Part shown: in pieces, positions 63,143-64,000 of the stretch | How positions within the stretch are numbered: the first letter of the stretch is position 1 | Layout: every line of letters starts with the position of its first letter | From: Wenxinia saemankumensis | GTDB lineage: Bacteria > Pseudomonadota > Alphaproteobacteria > Rhodobacterales > Rhodobacteraceae | DNA: 64,000 bases | NCBI RefSeq assembly: GCF_900141735.1 | Contig: NZ_FQYO01000004.1 | Coordinates: forward strand, 62,001 to 126,000 | Direction: 5' to 3' | The notes under the pieces: model-generated | Database searches by the model: none | What the model saw: only the letters and a program-made list of their open reading frames with translations | Told to the model about the DNA's origin: nothing | Made by a program: the position numbers and the translations under genes

Positions 63143-64000
63143 ATGAGCGACCAGACCAAGGGCTTCGACACGCTCGCCGTCCATGCCGGCTACGAGCCGG
63201 ACCCGGCGACCGGCGCGCGGCAGGTGCCGATCTACCAGAGCACCGCCTACGTCTTCAAAGACGCCGACCACGCGGCCCGCCTCTTCAACCTCGAGGAGGT
63301 CGGCTTCATCTATTCGCGCCTGACCAACCCGACCGTGGGCGCGCTGGCGAACCGCGTCGCCGCGCTGGAAGGGGCGGCGGGAGGCATCGCCTGCTCCTCC
63401 GGCCACGCGGCGCAGATCATGGCGCTGTTCCCGCTGATGGGGCCGGGCCGCAACATCGTCGCCTCCTCGCGGCTCTACGGCGGGACGATCACGCAGTTCA
63501 GCCAGACCATCAGGCGCTTCGGCTGGTCCGCCACCTTCGTCGACACCGACGATCTGGACGCGGTCGAGGCGGCCATCGACGACGATACCCGCGCGATCTT
63601 CTGCGAGACGATCGCCAATCCCGGCGGCTACGTCACCGACCTGGACGCGCTGGCGAAGATCGCGGACAGGCACGGCATCCCGCTGATCGTCGACAACACG
63701 ACGGCAACGCCCTGGCTCTGCCGCCCGATCGAGCATGGCGCGACCCTCGTCGTCCATTCGGCGACGAAATACCTGACCGGCAACGGCACCGTCACCGGCG
63801 GCATCGTCGTGGATTCCGGAAAGTTCGACTGGGCGGCGTCGGACAAGTTCCCCTCGCTCTCGCAGCCAGAGCCCGCCTATCACGGGGTGAAGTTCTCGGG
63901 CCTCGGGTCCATGGCCTTCACCTTCCACTCCATCGCGGTCGGGCTGCGCGATCTCGGCATGACGATGAACCCGCAGGGCGCGCATTACACGCTGATGGGG
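63143..64000 (+). CDS. metY: O-acetylhomoserine sulfhydrylase (3' end outside window)
   Basis: PLP-dependent enzyme of the Cys/Met metabolism family that makes homocysteine from O-acetylhomoserine and sulfide. The first 286 residues are in the window and the gene runs off the right edge. The N-terminus KGFDTLAVHAGYEPDPATGA is typical of MetY rather than MetB/MetZ. The PLP lysine is Lys209 in VVHSATKYLTGNGT, with LIVDNTTATPWLCRP before it. The ATG at 63143 has ACGGAGGGA upstream. I see no SAM-II or other riboswitch in the roughly 85 bp between the uronate promoter and this start. Confidence 0.92.
   Translation, partial: MSDQTKGFDTLAVHAGYEPDPATGARQVPIYQSTAYVFKDADHAARLFNLEEVGFIYSRLTNPTVGALANRVAALEGAAGGIACSSGHAAQIMALFPLMGPGRNIVASSRLYGGTITQFSQTIRRFGWSATFVDTDDLDAVEAAIDDDTRAIFCETIANPGGYVTDLDALAKIADRHGIPLIVDNTTATPWLCRPIEHGATLVVHSATKYLTGNGTVTGGIVVDSGKFDWAASDKFPSLSQPEPAYHGVKFSGLGSMAFTFHSIAVGLRDLGMTMNPQGAHYTLMG

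Overview
The window is high-GC DNA from an alphaproteobacterium, most likely of the order Rhodobacterales (Rhodobacteraceae/Paracoccaceae). The clues are a cell-cycle DNA methyltransferase of the CcrM type next to rnhB, the short glutamyl-tRNA synthetase form, the xdhBC-purine ABC transporter arrangement, many four-base ATGA/GTGA gene overlaps, and copies of an interspersed element whose core resembles one I recall from this order. It reads as ordinary chromosome. There is no transposase, phage gene, plasmid gene or CRISPR array.

Layout. 1-7923: purine catabolism and uptake (xdhB, xdhC, then a BMP-type ABC transporter). 8078-12504: a small cyclotransferase-like gene, a YbbA/YbbP-like ABC exporter and a divergent TesA-like SGNH hydrolase. 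12501-23218: mixed housekeeping and small genes, including a DUF4329-like lipoprotein, a cold-shock protein with a long leader, a FAD oxidoreductase with an aldo/keto reductase, gltX, a minizincin, a GST, ccrM, rnhB, and a small exported protein overlapping a membrane-anchored winged-helix regulator. 23552-30996: a four-gene beta-oxidation operon (fadE-thiolase-fadJ-acyl-CoA hydrolase/transferase). 31108-33618: an AI-2E-family permease and a diguanylate cyclase with an LytS-type sensor. 33866-36411: a decaying patch with two MFS remnants lying head to head, and a frameshifted carboxymuconolactone decarboxylase gene beside an intact cupin and LysR gene. 38043-41550: tRNA-Arg(CCT), a LacI regulator, a small secreted protein and a fused sulfate adenylyltransferase/APS kinase.

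41689-54863 looks like a glycan-utilisation locus: an AGE-family isomerase, a GH38 alpha-mannosidase, an ArsR-type regulator with a beta-rich C-terminal domain, a GH51 arabinofuranosidase and a five-gene Opp-type ABC transporter. Oligosaccharides would enter through the Opp system, be trimmed in the cytoplasm by GH51 and GH38, and released mannose would be isomerised. A repeated GTTAT...GATACA motif sits at the promoters of the regulator and of the GH51 gene. 54922-64000 holds an orphan flavocytochrome c sulfide dehydrogenase flavoprotein, an RbsABC-like sugar transporter, a uronate pair (uxuB-like, uxaC) and the start of an O-acetylhomoserine sulfhydrylase gene.

The most unusual observations are a repeat element inserted in frame in xdhB, the pair of MFS remnants left by a deletion across a divergent promoter, the membrane-embedded winged-helix regulator with an overlapping exported partner, and the candidate operator of the glycan locus. 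No obviously new defence or biosynthetic system was seen.
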